Shown: positions 46,519 to 57,260, numbered from the stretch's first letter. The stretch is 64,000 nucleotides of DNA from Auriscalpium vulgare (GCA_019915015.1 JAHBBC010000009.1:1116001-1180000), one strand, 5' to 3'. The notes: generated from the sequence alone by a model not told the origin. Numbers and translations are program-made.

Positions 46519-49500
46519 ATGAAGACCCGTACTGGTACCAAGTACACCGACCGTCCTTCGGACAACTCGTCGCTCGCCGAGAGCGACCGCAACTCGGCGG
46601 ATATGGATGCCCCGCAGGGCACATCTGCCTTAGGTACGTCTCCAGCTGAGGAGTCGTCACTTACTTCTCTTCGAGGCTCTGCTTCATCGGCCCTGGCTGC
46701 TGCAAGCCCGGCCCCTGTACCTCGCTCCGGCACCGATGTGTCCGTTGAGGACGAGATGAAGCGCTCCGAGGCTATCGACAGCCTCGATGTCGCCGTAACT
46801 AACTCCGACGTGCAAGATGTCGTCGTTGAGATACCTCGCTCCGGCACCAATGTGTCCGTTGAGGACGAGATGACGCGCTCCGGGGCTTACGACAGCCTCG
46901 ATGTCGCCGTAGCCAGCTCCGACTGTCAAGATGTCGTCGTCGAGGATAATTCCAACGAGCTCAAAGCTGTTGATGACACTGGCACGACCAATCGTGATTC
47001 GACGTCTCAAACGTCTAACAACCGGTCCTACGCCGACGTCGCCGCCATGAGCGCGGCTACTGTCGTAACCCCACATGTAATATCGTCTCAGATTGTCGAA
47101 TCTGATGGGTTTCGGCCCCCACGTTCACCTGCCCGTACTCCTTCGCGCGTCGCGTCGCCGACCCTCAGTACGAAGGCCAAGTTCTTCGAACGTTGGTTTG
47201 AGCGCGCCGGCAACCCCGAGCCTCGCACTGATCCAAAGCCCGCCTCGGACCGCTGGTCTGACTACGAGGAAGATGATGACTTCCTAGGCGACGTACCCGC
47301 GTCCTGGATTGCGCCTTCTCCAACTCAGCCCGCGGTACAGCCTGACAAGGGCAATCCAGTGGACGACATGCTGGAGAATATCATTGACGGGCTCGACCCG
47401 GATATTCAGAACATGCTGCGGCGTCGTGCGGAGCGACTCAAGGATATGCGCATTACTTCCGCGACGTCCGTCTCGGAATCGACGAACTCGGCTGCTCAAC
47501 GTCGCTTGCTTCGCTCGCGACACGGACGTTGTCCGTCCGCTACCCTCAGTGAAGCCTCGAAGGCTGAGAACGGAGGGCGGGACAGCACGCCGCGTATCCC
47601 TGCCGCCGCCAAGGGTAAGGGCAAGGCACCTCTGAGCCCTTCAGACTCTGTGATCGATGTCGTGCAGTCCACACTAATGAACATTGATAAATGTCGAGCT
47701 AAAGAACAGCAGATTGAGATAGACGCTGAAGTCGCTCGCCGGCTACAGGCAGAGCTAACTCACCTCCACACTAAGGAACTAGGTGCGGCCGTACGGGCTA
47801 CGCGCAAGGGCGAGCCAAGCGGTCATCGACACGAGAGTACTAACACGGTGTCGAAAACGCCGAGACCCCGCGCCGATCCCGCCGTCGCCGCTTCTACCAT
47901 CGCCGCTCCCGCCGCTGGTCGCGCACCCCGCGCATCCTCGCAGATGCCTAAGGGCAGCCACCTGTACCGTGCTACAATGGGACGTGCTAGTTCACCTCCC
48001 GAGCCTTCGACTACCTCATCGAGCTCTTCGTCTTCGCCATCCTCCGACGAGGAAAGCGCGTCGGATGACGAGTCAGACTGGCCATCGATAGGGGAAGAAC
48101 CTGCCGCGCCGGACGACGACGACGATGTTGCGACCAAACGCTCCAAAGAAGCTCTGCGTCGGAAGTGGAAGAAAGAAATGCTTCAGCTTCGCATGGAGCA
48201 GGCGAACGCAAGACCGGATCCACCTTTCGTCTACCAGGGCGATCCAGTCTTCTCGACGTATCAGCGTTGGGTACTAGAAGCAAAGGAATGGCTAAAATTT
48301 AGCTTCGTTCGGCGAGAGAATCGAGTCGCGCGACTGCACAAGTACCTCGGCGGCCGCGCGTACGCTTTCTACTCGCGCGACATCGCTCGCAAGCCATCTC
48401 GTTGGACACTGTCGAGGTTCTTCACCGCTCTGTTTGACCATTGTTTCCCGACGAACTTCCGCACTGTTCAGCGCGAGAAATACCTGGCCTACCGACAGAT
48501 GGGCCACCCCGTACGGAATTACCGTCGCAATCTTGAGGATCTTGCGGACAGCGTCGGGCGCATCTCGAAACGTGACTTTGTGATACGCTTCTGGCAGGGC
48601 GCTGACCTGTACTTGCGAGTTAAGTGGGCTGAGAACGGATATGATCCTGAGGAGTCGTCCATCGGCGAGCTCGAGCAATCCGCTGACCGCTTTGAGAAGG
48701 CTGCAAAGATGCGCGACGACGAGGAGAGTCGGTGGCTGAGTGACCACGATTGCTCTGACTCTGAGGACGATACTTCGTCAATGACGTCCACTTCTGATGC
48801 AAACGAACCTCAAGAGCCTGTGAATCGACCCCGTCGTGAAGAGCGCTCAGTGGACGGGCGCAGAACGTTGACACGTGAGCAGCTGCCAACTGAGTATCGG
48901 GCCACAGGAAGATGTTTTGATTGTGGCAATGTGGGACATGTGAGCAGGCACTGTCCCCAGCGACGTACCGCGGAAACGCAACTTGAAGGCACACTGCGCG
49001 CGAGTTCCGTGGACTTCCATGAGCTTGCGCGGCTTGAGGTGCTTCGGACCGACGATTCCCTGGGAGTTATGATGGTGCAGCCGGTTGTGAACGATCTGAT
49101 ATGGAATGACGCCCGTGATGATGTCTCAATCTCGCGCACGCTGCGAGTCCTGCATGAGAGCGTACCATTTGTATGCGATTACTATGACGACCCGTCCAAT
49201 GATCCAATGCGCCCCAAGTGCTTCACGATGCGTACCCGACCCGGACATCCTTGTGGATTCGCGCTATGGGACTGGCACAAGCTGGATGACCATATCGTGA
49301 CTCGTGAGCAACTGATGGACCCGAGCCTTAATGTGCACACCTGGATTCCTCATGAGAAAGCAAAGATTGAGGATATGCTGGAGTGCGGACCTATTACGGG
49401 CCACCCAGACTTCCCCAAGCCCGTGCAGCTTGATGAGATCTTTGGGCTGAATGCTCTGTCGCCGCAATTCTTGACGTCGACCGACTCGGACGACAAGCGC

Positions 49501-50049
49501 GTGGAGCGCTTGCGGACCTATGTTCGAAGCGAACTGTTACATGGCGTACCATATTCCTTTGATGACATTCACAGCGAGTTCATTCTTGATGTCTACTCTC
49601 CCCACCGATTCCTGGTCGAGGCGTACGAGCCCGACTATATCCTGGTGACCGATGAATGCGTGCAACATGAGTACGTGTTGCCGCTGGAAGAAGCCTGCTC
49701 GCTCGGCTTCTGTGCATCATTTTGGCTCGAGCAGGCGTATCGTCGGTTGCTGGAAGTACCCATGGACTTGGACAGACCTGGCGATGTGCCCACCCCGACT
49801 CGCAGGTCACTGTCTACCATGTTATCATCGGACAAAGAAAATGTCAATGCCCGCGCGGATGCGCTTGCCTGCCCAGCTCCATCCCGGATGACCATAGATC
49901 CTTCGGCTGAGTTTGCAAATCAAATCTGTCGTACGGGTGCAGTGGATGTGTCGGTGCTGGAGGAGTGTGTCGAGCGCGTCGACATCGAGGATGCATGGCA
50001 GCAGATTCCCAAAGAGGAACTCAACGCTTCGGGCTTCGACGACGGGTAA
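46519..50049 (+). CDS. Gag-like protein of the LTR element with long C-terminal extension
   Basis: 1,176 residues. Residues ~1-540 are low-complexity and acidic/Ser-rich, with an internal 38-residue duplication (SGTDVSVEDEMKRSEA and SGTNVSVEDEMTRSGA; DNA period 114 bp). Residues ~560-740 resemble the retrotransposon Gag capsid domain (FSTYQRWVLEAKEWLKFSFV, HKYLGGRAYAFYSRDI, FRTVQREKYLAYRQMGHPVR). A CCHC zinc knuckle, CFDCGNVGHVSRHC, is at 799-812. The remaining 364 residues (RTRPGHPCGFALWDWHKLDD, HTWIPHEKAKIEDMLECGP, DVYSPHRFLVEAYEPDY) match nothing I know and have no protease D[ST]G. Capsid/nucleocapsid assembly and RNA packaging are the expected roles. The frame is fully intact, consistent with recent activity. 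Confidence 0.88.
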   Translation: MKTRTGTKYTDRPSDNSSLAESDRNSADMDAPQGTSALGTSPAEESSLTSLRGSASSALAAASPAPVPRSGTDVSVEDEMKRSEAIDSLDVAVTNSDVQDVVVEIPRSGTNVSVEDEMTRSGAYDSLDVAVASSDCQDVVVEDNSNELKAVDDTGTTNRDSTSQTSNNRSYADVAAMSAATVVTPHVISSQIVESDGFRPPRSPARTPSRVASPTLSTKAKFFERWFERAGNPEPRTDPKPASDRWSDYEEDDDFLGDVPASWIAPSPTQPAVQPDKGNPVDDMLENIIDGLDPDIQNMLRRRAERLKDMRITSATSVSESTNSAAQRRLLRSRHGRCPSATLSEASKAENGGRDSTPRIPAAAKGKGKAPLSPSDSVIDVVQSTLMNIDKCRAKEQQIEIDAEVARRLQAELTHLHTKELGAAVRATRKGEPSGHRHESTNTVSKTPRPRADPAVAASTIAAPAAGRAPRASSQMPKGSHLYRATMGRASSPPEPSTTSSSSSSSPSSDEESASDDESDWPSIGEEPAAPDDDDDVATKRSKEALRRKWKKEMLQLRMEQANARPDPPFVYQGDPVFSTYQRWVLEAKEWLKFSFVRRENRVARLHKYLGGRAYAFYSRDIARKPSRWTLSRFFTALFDHCFPTNFRTVQREKYLAYRQMGHPVRNYRRNLEDLADSVGRISKRDFVIRFWQGADLYLRVKWAENGYDPEESSIGELEQSADRFEKAAKMRDDEESRWLSDHDCSDSEDDTSSMTSTSDANEPQEPVNRPRREERSVDGRRTLTREQLPTEYRATGRCFDCGNVGHVSRHCPQRRTAETQLEGTLRASSVDFHELARLEVLRTDDSLGVMMVQPVVNDLIWNDARDDVSISRTLRVLHESVPFVCDYYDDPSNDPMRPKCFTMRTRPGHPCGFALWDWHKLDDHIVTREQLMDPSLNVHTWIPHEKAKIEDMLECGPITGHPDFPKPVQLDEIFGLNALSPQFLTSTDSDDKRVERLRTYVRSELLHGVPYSFDDIHSEFILDVYSPHRFLVEAYEPDYILVTDECVQHEYVLPLEEACSLGFCASFWLEQAYRRLLEVPMDLDRPGDVPTPTRRSLSTMLSSDKENVNARADALACPAPSRMTIDPSAEFANQICRTGAVDVSVLEECVERVDIEDAWQQIPKEELNASGFDDG

Positions 50050-50139
50050 ATATACAACGGCGAAGATGTCTCGTTCCCTGACAACTCGGTTTTAATTTTT
50101 TCTGGCACAATTTCTTTCAAGAAACTGTGGGAGGGCGTA

Positions 50140-50373
50140 TGTAACGGTTGTAGCTTACTCACCCGTCCCACTCATTTTCGACCCCGTTCTCCGACTTTTG
50201 CAGCTCCGTAGTACCGCTACTCCGCTACTATAAAGTCTCGTTCTCTCTTGTATTTACGACAGGCTTCCCTTTCTCCAATACAGAGTCCCCATCCCGGTTC
50301 TCTCTTGCGTGAATCTCGAAGCTTCCCTCTCCTTGTGTTGCAACATACGCGTTCCCACGCCCGTTGCCTCACA
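50140..50373 (+). repeat. 3' LTR
   Basis: 234 bp copy of the 5' LTR, followed at once by the right target duplication cggag. Confidence 0.95.
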
Positions 50374-50635
50374 CGGAGACTGCACCAACGTACACGACAT
50401 GGATTCACCACAAGTACAGCTCGATAGCGTGCTACGACGAGGACAAAACAAAACGGTATGTGCCGACGAACATGGGCAAGAGTCGCGAACCCAGAGTCAA
50501 GAGGCGCGGTCTGTGCGTAAAGTCCGAATGCGAATGCGACGGGGGGAATGATTAATGGAACGGGTACGTGCGTGTAACTGAAGTCCAAGTGCAAGCTGTC
50601 CGACTGATTGCGATCGCTAGTAGTGGTACACGAAA
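50374..50635. other. spacer between LTR element and the secreted-protein gene
   Basis: No gene; the right flank of the retroelement insertion and the 3' side of the minus-strand gene. The insertion lies about 260 bp past that gene's stop codon. Confidence 0.5.
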
Positions 50636-51142
50636 TCACGCGGCGGTGATGGAGAACACGGGGGACCTGTTGCCCGAGTCGCCGAACACTGTGCGGTGCG
50701 GTGAGCGCTGCGCCGGCAGGAAGAAGGAACGGCACGGCACGCACGGACGACGAAGTACGATTTCCCGGCGGTGACGTTGGGCGCGACGACGGGGACCTTG
50801 CCCGCGGTGATCATGAACCCGCTCGCGAGCGGATGATCTGCGCGCGCATCAGCCCCGCCCCCCAAAAGCGAACACACGCGACGCACCGATGTCGAGGTTC
50901 TCCGAGTCGCTGCCGGGCACGCCGTGGCCGAGCAGGACGAGGCCGGTGTTGTTCTGTCCGTCGGCGGGGATGTGCGCGGTGTCCCACTGGACGAGCTGGT
51001 GGGAGAGCGCGGGCCAGACGGCGCCGGCGGCGGGGGCGGTGACGGCGGGCGAGACGACGACGTCGGAGACGGGGCGCAGCGGCGAGGCGGCGGCGGCGAG
51101 GGCGAGGAGCGCGGAGACGGCGGGGGCGAGGGAGAAGCGCAT
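50636..51142 (-). CDS. small secreted protein, Kre9/Knh1-like (Ser-Thr-rich cell-wall family)
   Basis: Three exons, 51142-50887, 50837-50745 and 50688-50636, give 133 residues with exact phases. A signal peptide is clear: MRFSLAPAVSALLALAAAAS. The mature part (VTAPAAGAVWPALSHQLVQW, then SENLDIDHPLASGFMITAGK, APNVTAGKSYFVVLFGDSGN) matches the short extracellular beta-sandwich domain common in basidiomycete proteins, usually followed by a Ser/Thr tail and GPI signal. Here it stops right after SPVFSITAA, so it lacks that tail and should be freely secreted. A TATA box lies about 90 bp upstream. Role in cell-wall glucan is known only for yeast relatives. Confidence 0.75.
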
Positions 51143-51231
51143 CGTGAGCGTGGTGGGGGTGGGCGCGAGGAGAAGGCGGTGGCAGATGGGACGCGGCGGG
51201 CGGATGGAAGATGGCGGCCGCGCAGACGGGG

Positions 51232-51239
51232 CTTTATAG
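51232..51239 (-). promoter_or_regulatory. TATA box of the secreted-protein gene
   Basis: ctataaag on the minus strand, about 90 bp before the ATG at 51142, in otherwise GC-rich DNA. Confidence 0.6.
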
Positions 51240-52210
51240 CGCGGGCCCCGCGAACATGGCACGCATGCGATCGCGTCGATGCACGCACGCGTCGGACGCG
51301 CCCGTTCATGTTCCCACCCCGCGCCGCCCTCGCCCCGCGCAAGCCCCACGGCGCCGCGCAGCCAATCGCGGCCCGCGACGTGCGCCGGATATGGGGCGGC
51401 GGACGCCATTGCGGGCGGTGGAGGGGCGCGGGCTCACGCAAGGCCCCGAGCCCTGCGCGATGCGGCGACGCCAGCCCGCCCGCCACGGTATCGGTGCCTC
51501 GCCACCGCTGCCCCCGTGTCGGACCGGGGTCCCGCGCCCAGGACGCGCATCATGCATCGCGATCCACGCCCGCGCACGGCGCCACAACGCGGCGTCGACG
51601 CCGGCGTCTGGTACTTTTTCCGTACCGGTGCAGGACATCGCAGCGATTTAGGGTCGTCTGGTTCTTCGAAGTTCGACCGCCTGTCCAGCTGTGGCCCGTC
51701 GTACAACCGCCACCGCTGCCTCTCTGTCCAGCGTCGGCCCGAAGGCTGCGAGCTCCGGCGCCAAGCACGCGCATCCTCATCGCGATCCATGCCCGCGACA
51801 CGCGCAGCAGAAAATCACGCCACATCCTCTGCGTGCGTCGACACGAAAACGTCGTCCGTCGTCCTGCCTGCATGCATCTCCTGCGCATATAATGCGTGCT
51901 CTCCGCCGCCCGCGCCGCACACACGCCTGCTCCGACGAATCACGACTCACGATTCCCGCCTGCCCACTTCGAGCTTAGAAGCCGATCGCCACCGACGATC
52001 CCGCTTCCGAACGCGCTTGGCCATGCAACATCGCGCGCGCGCCCAGCCGTGTCTGTCTTGCGTGCACGACAAGCCGCTGCTTCTTGATATGTCGCGCGCA
52101 TATACCCCGTGCGAGGCTGTGATGCGGGTATGACGTAGGCGTGAACCGCGCACGCAATGGCACGCACTGTGGGTGTCCGTTGTAGTGGGCGGCGCGGTGG
52201 AGGCGGGGAA

Positions 52211-52249
52211 GCCGGAGCGGGCGTGCGGTGGCGTCGGGAGCCGCCCTGG
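52211..52249 (+). repeat. 39-bp direct repeat, copy 1
   Basis: Begins gccggagcgggcgtgcggtg and ends gagccgccctgg; identical at 52903-52941, 692 bp away. Confidence 0.85.
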
Positions 52250-52902
52250 GTGCCCGCAGGCCAAGTCCGCCTACCTGTCGCCTAGATCTAGTGATCCACG
52301 GCATGGATCTGCACGTAGATCCCAGAGTGCAGGATACGCGCGCACCATGTCTGCCTCGCGCCATCTGACCTTCAAGCTCTCCACATCTCATCGGCTCACG
52401 AACGTTATCTTCTTCACAAAATGCGGCCGCCGCCTGTATCAGCAAACCTCAAACGTTGGGCAGCATCGACAAAGCCACATGCTGTCAGGCGTCCGACTCG
52501 CTACGCACTCGACTCACTGACAGTGACAACCCCATGCACCGTCCGCGCGCTCACTGCGTCCACATCGCGCACCCCTCCGTCGGATGGGCCGCGGGAGCCG
52601 GGAGAGCTGCCGCAGGAATGGCACGCGGCCTCCCATGATCGGCCCGCGGTCCCCGTCCTCCGCCCCTCAGTCTCGGCCCGAGCTCCCGGCGCCACCACGT
52701 CGCTGCGCAGAAGATCACGCCCCATCCTGTCTCTTCCTTCTGCATCATGATATTCACTCCGTATACAGTATTGTCTGCCCTCGTCCGCGCGCACGCCTCC
52801 TCTTACTCGGCCTGTGCACCGATCCCATGGATGCACGACGATGCGGGGGGCATGCGCCGGGGCTGTGCGTTGTTGTCGGATGTGGCACTGGCGTGCTGGA
52901 AT

Positions 52903-52941
52903 GCCGGAGCGGGCGTGCGGTGGCGTCGGGAGCCGCCCTGG
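52903..52941 (+). repeat. 39-bp direct repeat, copy 2
   Basis: Identical to 52211-52249; flanks diverge immediately. Confidence 0.85.
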
Positions 52942-54490
52942 CCCCTGGGCGAGAACGCGGGCCCGGGGAGTCGGGGAGCGTCACGGTCGAACCCATCTCC
53001 TGAAGTGTGTGCACTGGCCTTCTGCCCACGTTGTGAGAAATAATATTCTCGTTAGTCCAGGCTCTTTGATAGCAGCGGAGTGTGTTGTGTCTGTCGGATG
53101 TCACGCAGAAAGAACTTGATGGGTTGGCGACTGGCACTGACCACGCCGGCCTTGGCTTGTAACTTTGTGGACTCCTCCGAGTCCCCTTCTTCCACGTACG
53201 TGAAGGTGTAATCGATCGTCGGCACCAGCGGCGCGCGCGTTGGCCTGAGCAGCTAGCGCTCTTCGGGGGGTAAGTACTAAGTTGCGAGGTGTACATAGGT
53301 CTGTGGGACTGAGACAAGCCTTTTGATTGAATCCCGGCTATCCATAGCTCTTCTCCGCCTTCCCCCAAGGGCCCGGCCAACATTCCCCTGGAGCAAAGGC
53401 TAGCGCCCTCATAGCAGTACTAGTCTCATCTCACACAAGTCTCATCATCTCACACAGTAACTAAGTGTCACGATATTGCCCCAACGGCTCATAGCTCCGT
53501 GAGCCGGTATGTTTAGCCAACGGGGCGCCCTTCTAGCAATGCACTGGCGCGATACGCCGAGGATGATGTACTCGAAACGCGCCACAGGGGCTGTAACCTT
53601 GCTCTGGCGCAGATACAGGATATGATATGAATGGCAGGGGGTCCCGATAAGGAGCAGGGCGGGTGTCCGCGCTACGTGGACAGGAGCGGGTAGACTGGTT
53701 ACCGAGACATTATGAAGCTAAGTGACGAGTGGCAAGCAAAGTACTAGTGCTTCATAAAGGAGCGGGCACAAGGATGCTGTGAGGGGAAGCAAACACGCGC
53801 AAACTTATACATAATGTGCCTTTCGAGCGGTCGCGCGCTCGTTCCACTCGCAAGGCTCCCACATGGCTCCTACACCCTCGACAACTACTCATCACGCCGC
53901 CGCCGCCGGAGCACCTTCTAGCAGCTGGCTGTTGATCCTTGCGGGTATTCTCGTTCATATTTTTTTTCGAGCTAGCCTTTGAATGGATGCGGGTTTCCTG
54001 CCAGTGAATCCGGCCCTCGGAAAGTCGCAACACCCCGCTCTCTCGAGTCTCTAGCTGTGCGTCTCTATCTCAAATTCTCGCCAAATGCATGGTGAGCTGG
54101 AAGTGTTCTTTTGATTCTATGCTGTGGCCAGACGGATACCGACTGTCAACGAACTCGTCCTTGCCGTCGTACTTATATCCAGCTCCATACGCAGGCGTGC
54201 CAGCTTCTCGAAGACGTTGAGGTTGACCGGACATCTTTCCGAGACTCGGAGCACCCATAAGTATTATCAATACGCACCGCTTCGCTGCCGTGCAATCGTG
54301 CACGCCCATACCGACCTTCCGTAGTATGCGACTCCTGGAATGCATCTGCTGTTCAAGTTTCACCGAACCAATGCGACGCCACACCCCGAATACTTGAAAC
54401 AGCTGATCCTCACACACGGTCGCTTTGTAGCGCTCCTTAGATATTAATATGCTGGAGGATGTTGGGTAACACAGTAAGTCTCATCCGCGC

Positions 54491-56560
54491 ATGTCAGCGG
54501 AGATGTCGACTGTCGAAGCTTTCCTATCGGTCTCTACCTCTGTACGTGACCCGCACGCAGCTCATCTAAGTGTGCTAACGCCAGTCCCGCAGGTTGTGCC
54601 CAACATTCCCCTCCGCACGGCCGTACTCCTAGCGATCGTCCTCGTCGTCACCTCAATTATCCCCCTCTTTTTCCGCAAGAACATCACCAACAAAGATGGC
54701 GTGCCGATCCCACCGGGGCCACCGCGGCGCTACGCCTCCCTGCCAAAGTACCCGGAGCGCATCCTGCACAAGTGGGCGCAGCAATACGGGGGCTTGTACA
54801 CTGTGTTCATGGGAAACCAGCTCGCCGCCGTCATCTCCGACCAGGTGGTTGCGCGCGACCTGCTCGTCCACAACGGCGCGATCACCTCGAGCCGCCGCAA
54901 TTATTTCCTCAAGGACGAGATCATCCTGCGCCAGCGTGCCATCACGGGCACCCCGTACAACGACAAATGGTGCGTGCGTGCGCTTGCGTCCCATGTGCGA
55001 CTCGGACATTTACTGAAAAGGCAGGCGTGCAGGAGACAACACCGCAGACTCGGCATGACGTTGCTCACGCCGGCGGCGGTGGAGAGCTACTCGCACAATC
55101 TCGACTACGAGGCGCACATCATGGTTCGGTCCTTGTGGGCCGCTGGAAAGATGGGCACGGTGCCGGTCGACGTCGCCCACGACTCGGGGCGGTATCCATT
55201 CAAGTAAGCATGGGCTGCCGCCCTTGCCGATCTTGATCTGACTTTGGGCACAGTAATATGTTTCGACTCTCGTTCGGCACGCGTACCGAGACTAATAAGG
55301 ACCCTCTTATCGAACGGGCTCTTACCCTTGCCAACGAGTTCATGCTTCTGAGCGGCAAGCCATTTCACACGGCCCTCATATGCCGCGATGCTCACCTTTT
55401 CGCGTTGATAGGCCCCTGGACCAACGCCGTGGACTTCGTCAAGCCCCTCCAATGGCTCCCGACGCAGAAGCGCGCCCGTGCGCACAAGCTGCACGAGCAA
55501 ATCATCGACACCTACGGCGCGCTCATCTTGCGCGTGCAAGCGCGCATGGACGCCGGCGAGGACGTGCCCGACTGCCTGGTCAAGACGCTGATCGAGACGC
55601 GAGAGGCCGAGGGCCTCGACTGGGAGGACTTGTGCATGATGTCGGCGGCGTTCACACTCGGCGGTGTGCACTCGGTTGGTCTCGAATTTTGTTCGTTTTA
55701 TCCATCAATAGCTGATGTCTGTGTGTGTGTGTAGATGTCGGGAATATTGCAATGGTTCTTGGCGCTGCTGCCGTCCTACCCAGAGATCCAGGCGCGCGTG
55801 CACGAGGAGATGGATCGTGTGGTTGGACGGGAGCACTACCCAACGACGGCAGACGAGAAGGACATGCCGTATATGCGCGCCGTGATTAAGGAGGTCAGCA
55901 TCCCATCTACCTCGCCGTTTGTGCATTTGCTAACCGATTGCTGGCATACTACAGGTTGCGCGTCTGCACTCTTCGTTCTGGATGGCGACGCCCCACTATT
56001 CCACGGCGGACTTGGTCTACAAGGGGATGTTCCTGCCCAAGGGCACTTCGCTCATCCTCAACATATACAGCCTGCACCATGACGACAAGCGCTACCCAGA
56101 CTCGTGAGTCCCCTGCTTCTACTCACCCGTACTGACTCGAATATGGCCCCAGGTTCACTTTCAACCCTGACCGTTACCTCGGCGATGACCTCAGCAGCTA
56201 CGAATCCGCGAACCTCGCAGACCCGAGACAGCGCGACCACTGGGCATTCGGTTCTGGGTGAGCCCGTCGCCGCGTCTTCGTCTTCGACCCTCCCAATCTC
56301 ACTGGCACTGGCACTGGCACTGCAGGCGCCGCATCTGCCCGGGCATCCACGTCGCGGAGCGCGAGATGTGGCTCGCCATGTCGCGCCTCATATGGGCGTT
56401 TGAGATCAGTGCGGTGCCGGGCCACCCCATCTCGTTGGAGGAGTACGAGGGCGCGAACGGCCGCACGCCGATGCCCTTCAAGGTGCAGCTCGTGCCGCGC
56501 CACGACCGTGTTCGCGTGATGCTGGAGGAGAAGGACGAAATGTCTGTGTTCAAGATCTAA
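54491..56560 (+). CDS. cytochrome P450 monooxygenase, complete
   Basis: Haem-thiolate monooxygenase anchored in the ER. The N-terminal anchor (LRTAVLLAIVLVVTSIIPLF) is followed by the Pro hinge VPIPPGPPRRYASLP. Then come YGGLYTVFMGNQLAAVISD, a C-helix-type WRQHRRLGMTLLTP made by splicing, NNMFRLSFGTRT, an I-helix region lacking the usual AGxDT (AAFTLGGVHSMSGILQWFLA), K-helix AVIKEVARLHSSFW, FNPDRYLGD, and the haem loop FGSGRRICPGIHVAE. About nine introns; the intron inside the haem loop splits GSG|RRIC. One, 55355-55411, appears to be GC..AG. Start at 54491; a second ATG lies 12 nt on. The substrate is not predictable; no partner genes nearby. Confidence 0.88.
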
Positions 56561-56743
56561 CACATTCGCACCAGAGATATACAAACACTATCTGGACTGA
56601 ATATCAGTGATTCATATTTATACCGTGTAATGTGGTTGTTCGTTTCCTCCGGTAAGTTGCGAACTTAGATCCGGAAAGACGGGCTGCTGGGTCGCTGCGC
56701 CGCCGGAGGGCACGCGTAGCGTCGTCGCGGCCGTCTTGCGCGG

Positions 56744-57190
56744 TCACGGCGAGGACTGCTGCCACGCTGACGACGTAGAACGGGCATGCCGGCACCGCGC
56801 CAGCGCAGCTGTCTCCGAAATGTCCCTGTGGTCGTAAGAGTAGACACAGAGAGCAGCGGCGCTGGGCGTCTGGACGTGGCGAAGGAAGCTGACGCACTTA
56901 GCGGCCGCGCCCGATATTTGGAGTCGGCGGAGGGAGGGCAGCACGGCTACTTGGGATGCGTCCGAAGGCCGTGAGGTAGAGGAAAATGGAGGAAGGCGGC
57001 GTAGCGCGAGATCCTCGACCTGATCGAGCGGCTGCAAAGGATAAACTCCGACCACGGGGGCACGACGATGTCGCTATTTACTTGCAGACACACGATGTTG
57101 CGTAGGAAGGACAAGGTCCACGAAAATCCGCGAACGCCGGCGATGTCCAGCGTGCGTAGCCGGGGCGCGTGGTCTGCAAAGAGGGGAGTA
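56744..57190 (-). pseudogene. F-box/LRR-type protein relic
   Basis: Minus-strand frames give PLFADHAPRLRTLDIAGVRG, SFLRNIVCLQVNSDIVVPP, then after a one-base frame slip near 57050 LDQVEDLALRRLPPF and LPSLRRLQISGAAAKCVSFL. This is the repeat pattern of the large basidiomycete F-box family. No clear F-box domain or intact ends were found upstream, so it is a fragment. Confidence 0.5.
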
Positions 57191-57241
57191 GTGAGCTTGA
57201 CCAGATGTTAGTCAAACATGATGGACGCGTCCTCGAGAAGC

Positions 57242-57260
57242 GGGGGGGGGGGGGGGGGGG
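57242..57260 (+). repeat. G19 homopolymer
   Basis: An uninterrupted run of 19 G. Prone to slippage in replication and sequencing, so the exact length is uncertain. Confidence 0.9.

Larger units (their letters stand above)
46161..50373 (+). mobile_element. LTR retrotransposon, Gag-only (non-autonomous), recent insertion
   Basis: Two 234-bp LTRs (46161-46394, 50140-50373) begin TGTAACGG, end CCTCACA and look identical base for base. They are flanked by the 5-bp target duplication cggag (46156-46160 and 50374-50378). The internal 3,745 bp hold one ORF (46519-50049), with about 124 bp before and 90 bp after it, so there is no protease, reverse transcriptase, RNase H or integrase. A purine-rich tract (gtgggagggcg) lies just before the right LTR, as expected for plus-strand priming. 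The sequence after the left LTR (tattttgaacccctcgcg) is not an obvious tRNA-3'-end primer site. Movement would depend on enzymes from another element. Confidence 0.92.
51240..54490. other. 3.2 kb without a recognisable gene
   Basis: GC-rich DNA with long shadow frames to about 52.1 kb, then mixed composition. It contains a 39-bp direct repeat (52211-52249 and 52903-52941). No family-like protein in any frame. Confidence 0.4.

Noticed and set aside
46975..46990. DTG in the Gag N-terminus as a possible aspartic protease active site
   Set aside because: It lies in low-complexity sequence before the capsid region, without the hydrophobic context or downstream motifs of retroviral-type proteases.
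50924..51892. 322-codon plus-strand frame across the secreted-protein gene
   Set aside because: Gly/Asp/Arg-rich shadow; the minus-strand gene has signal peptide, exact splice phases and a TATA box.
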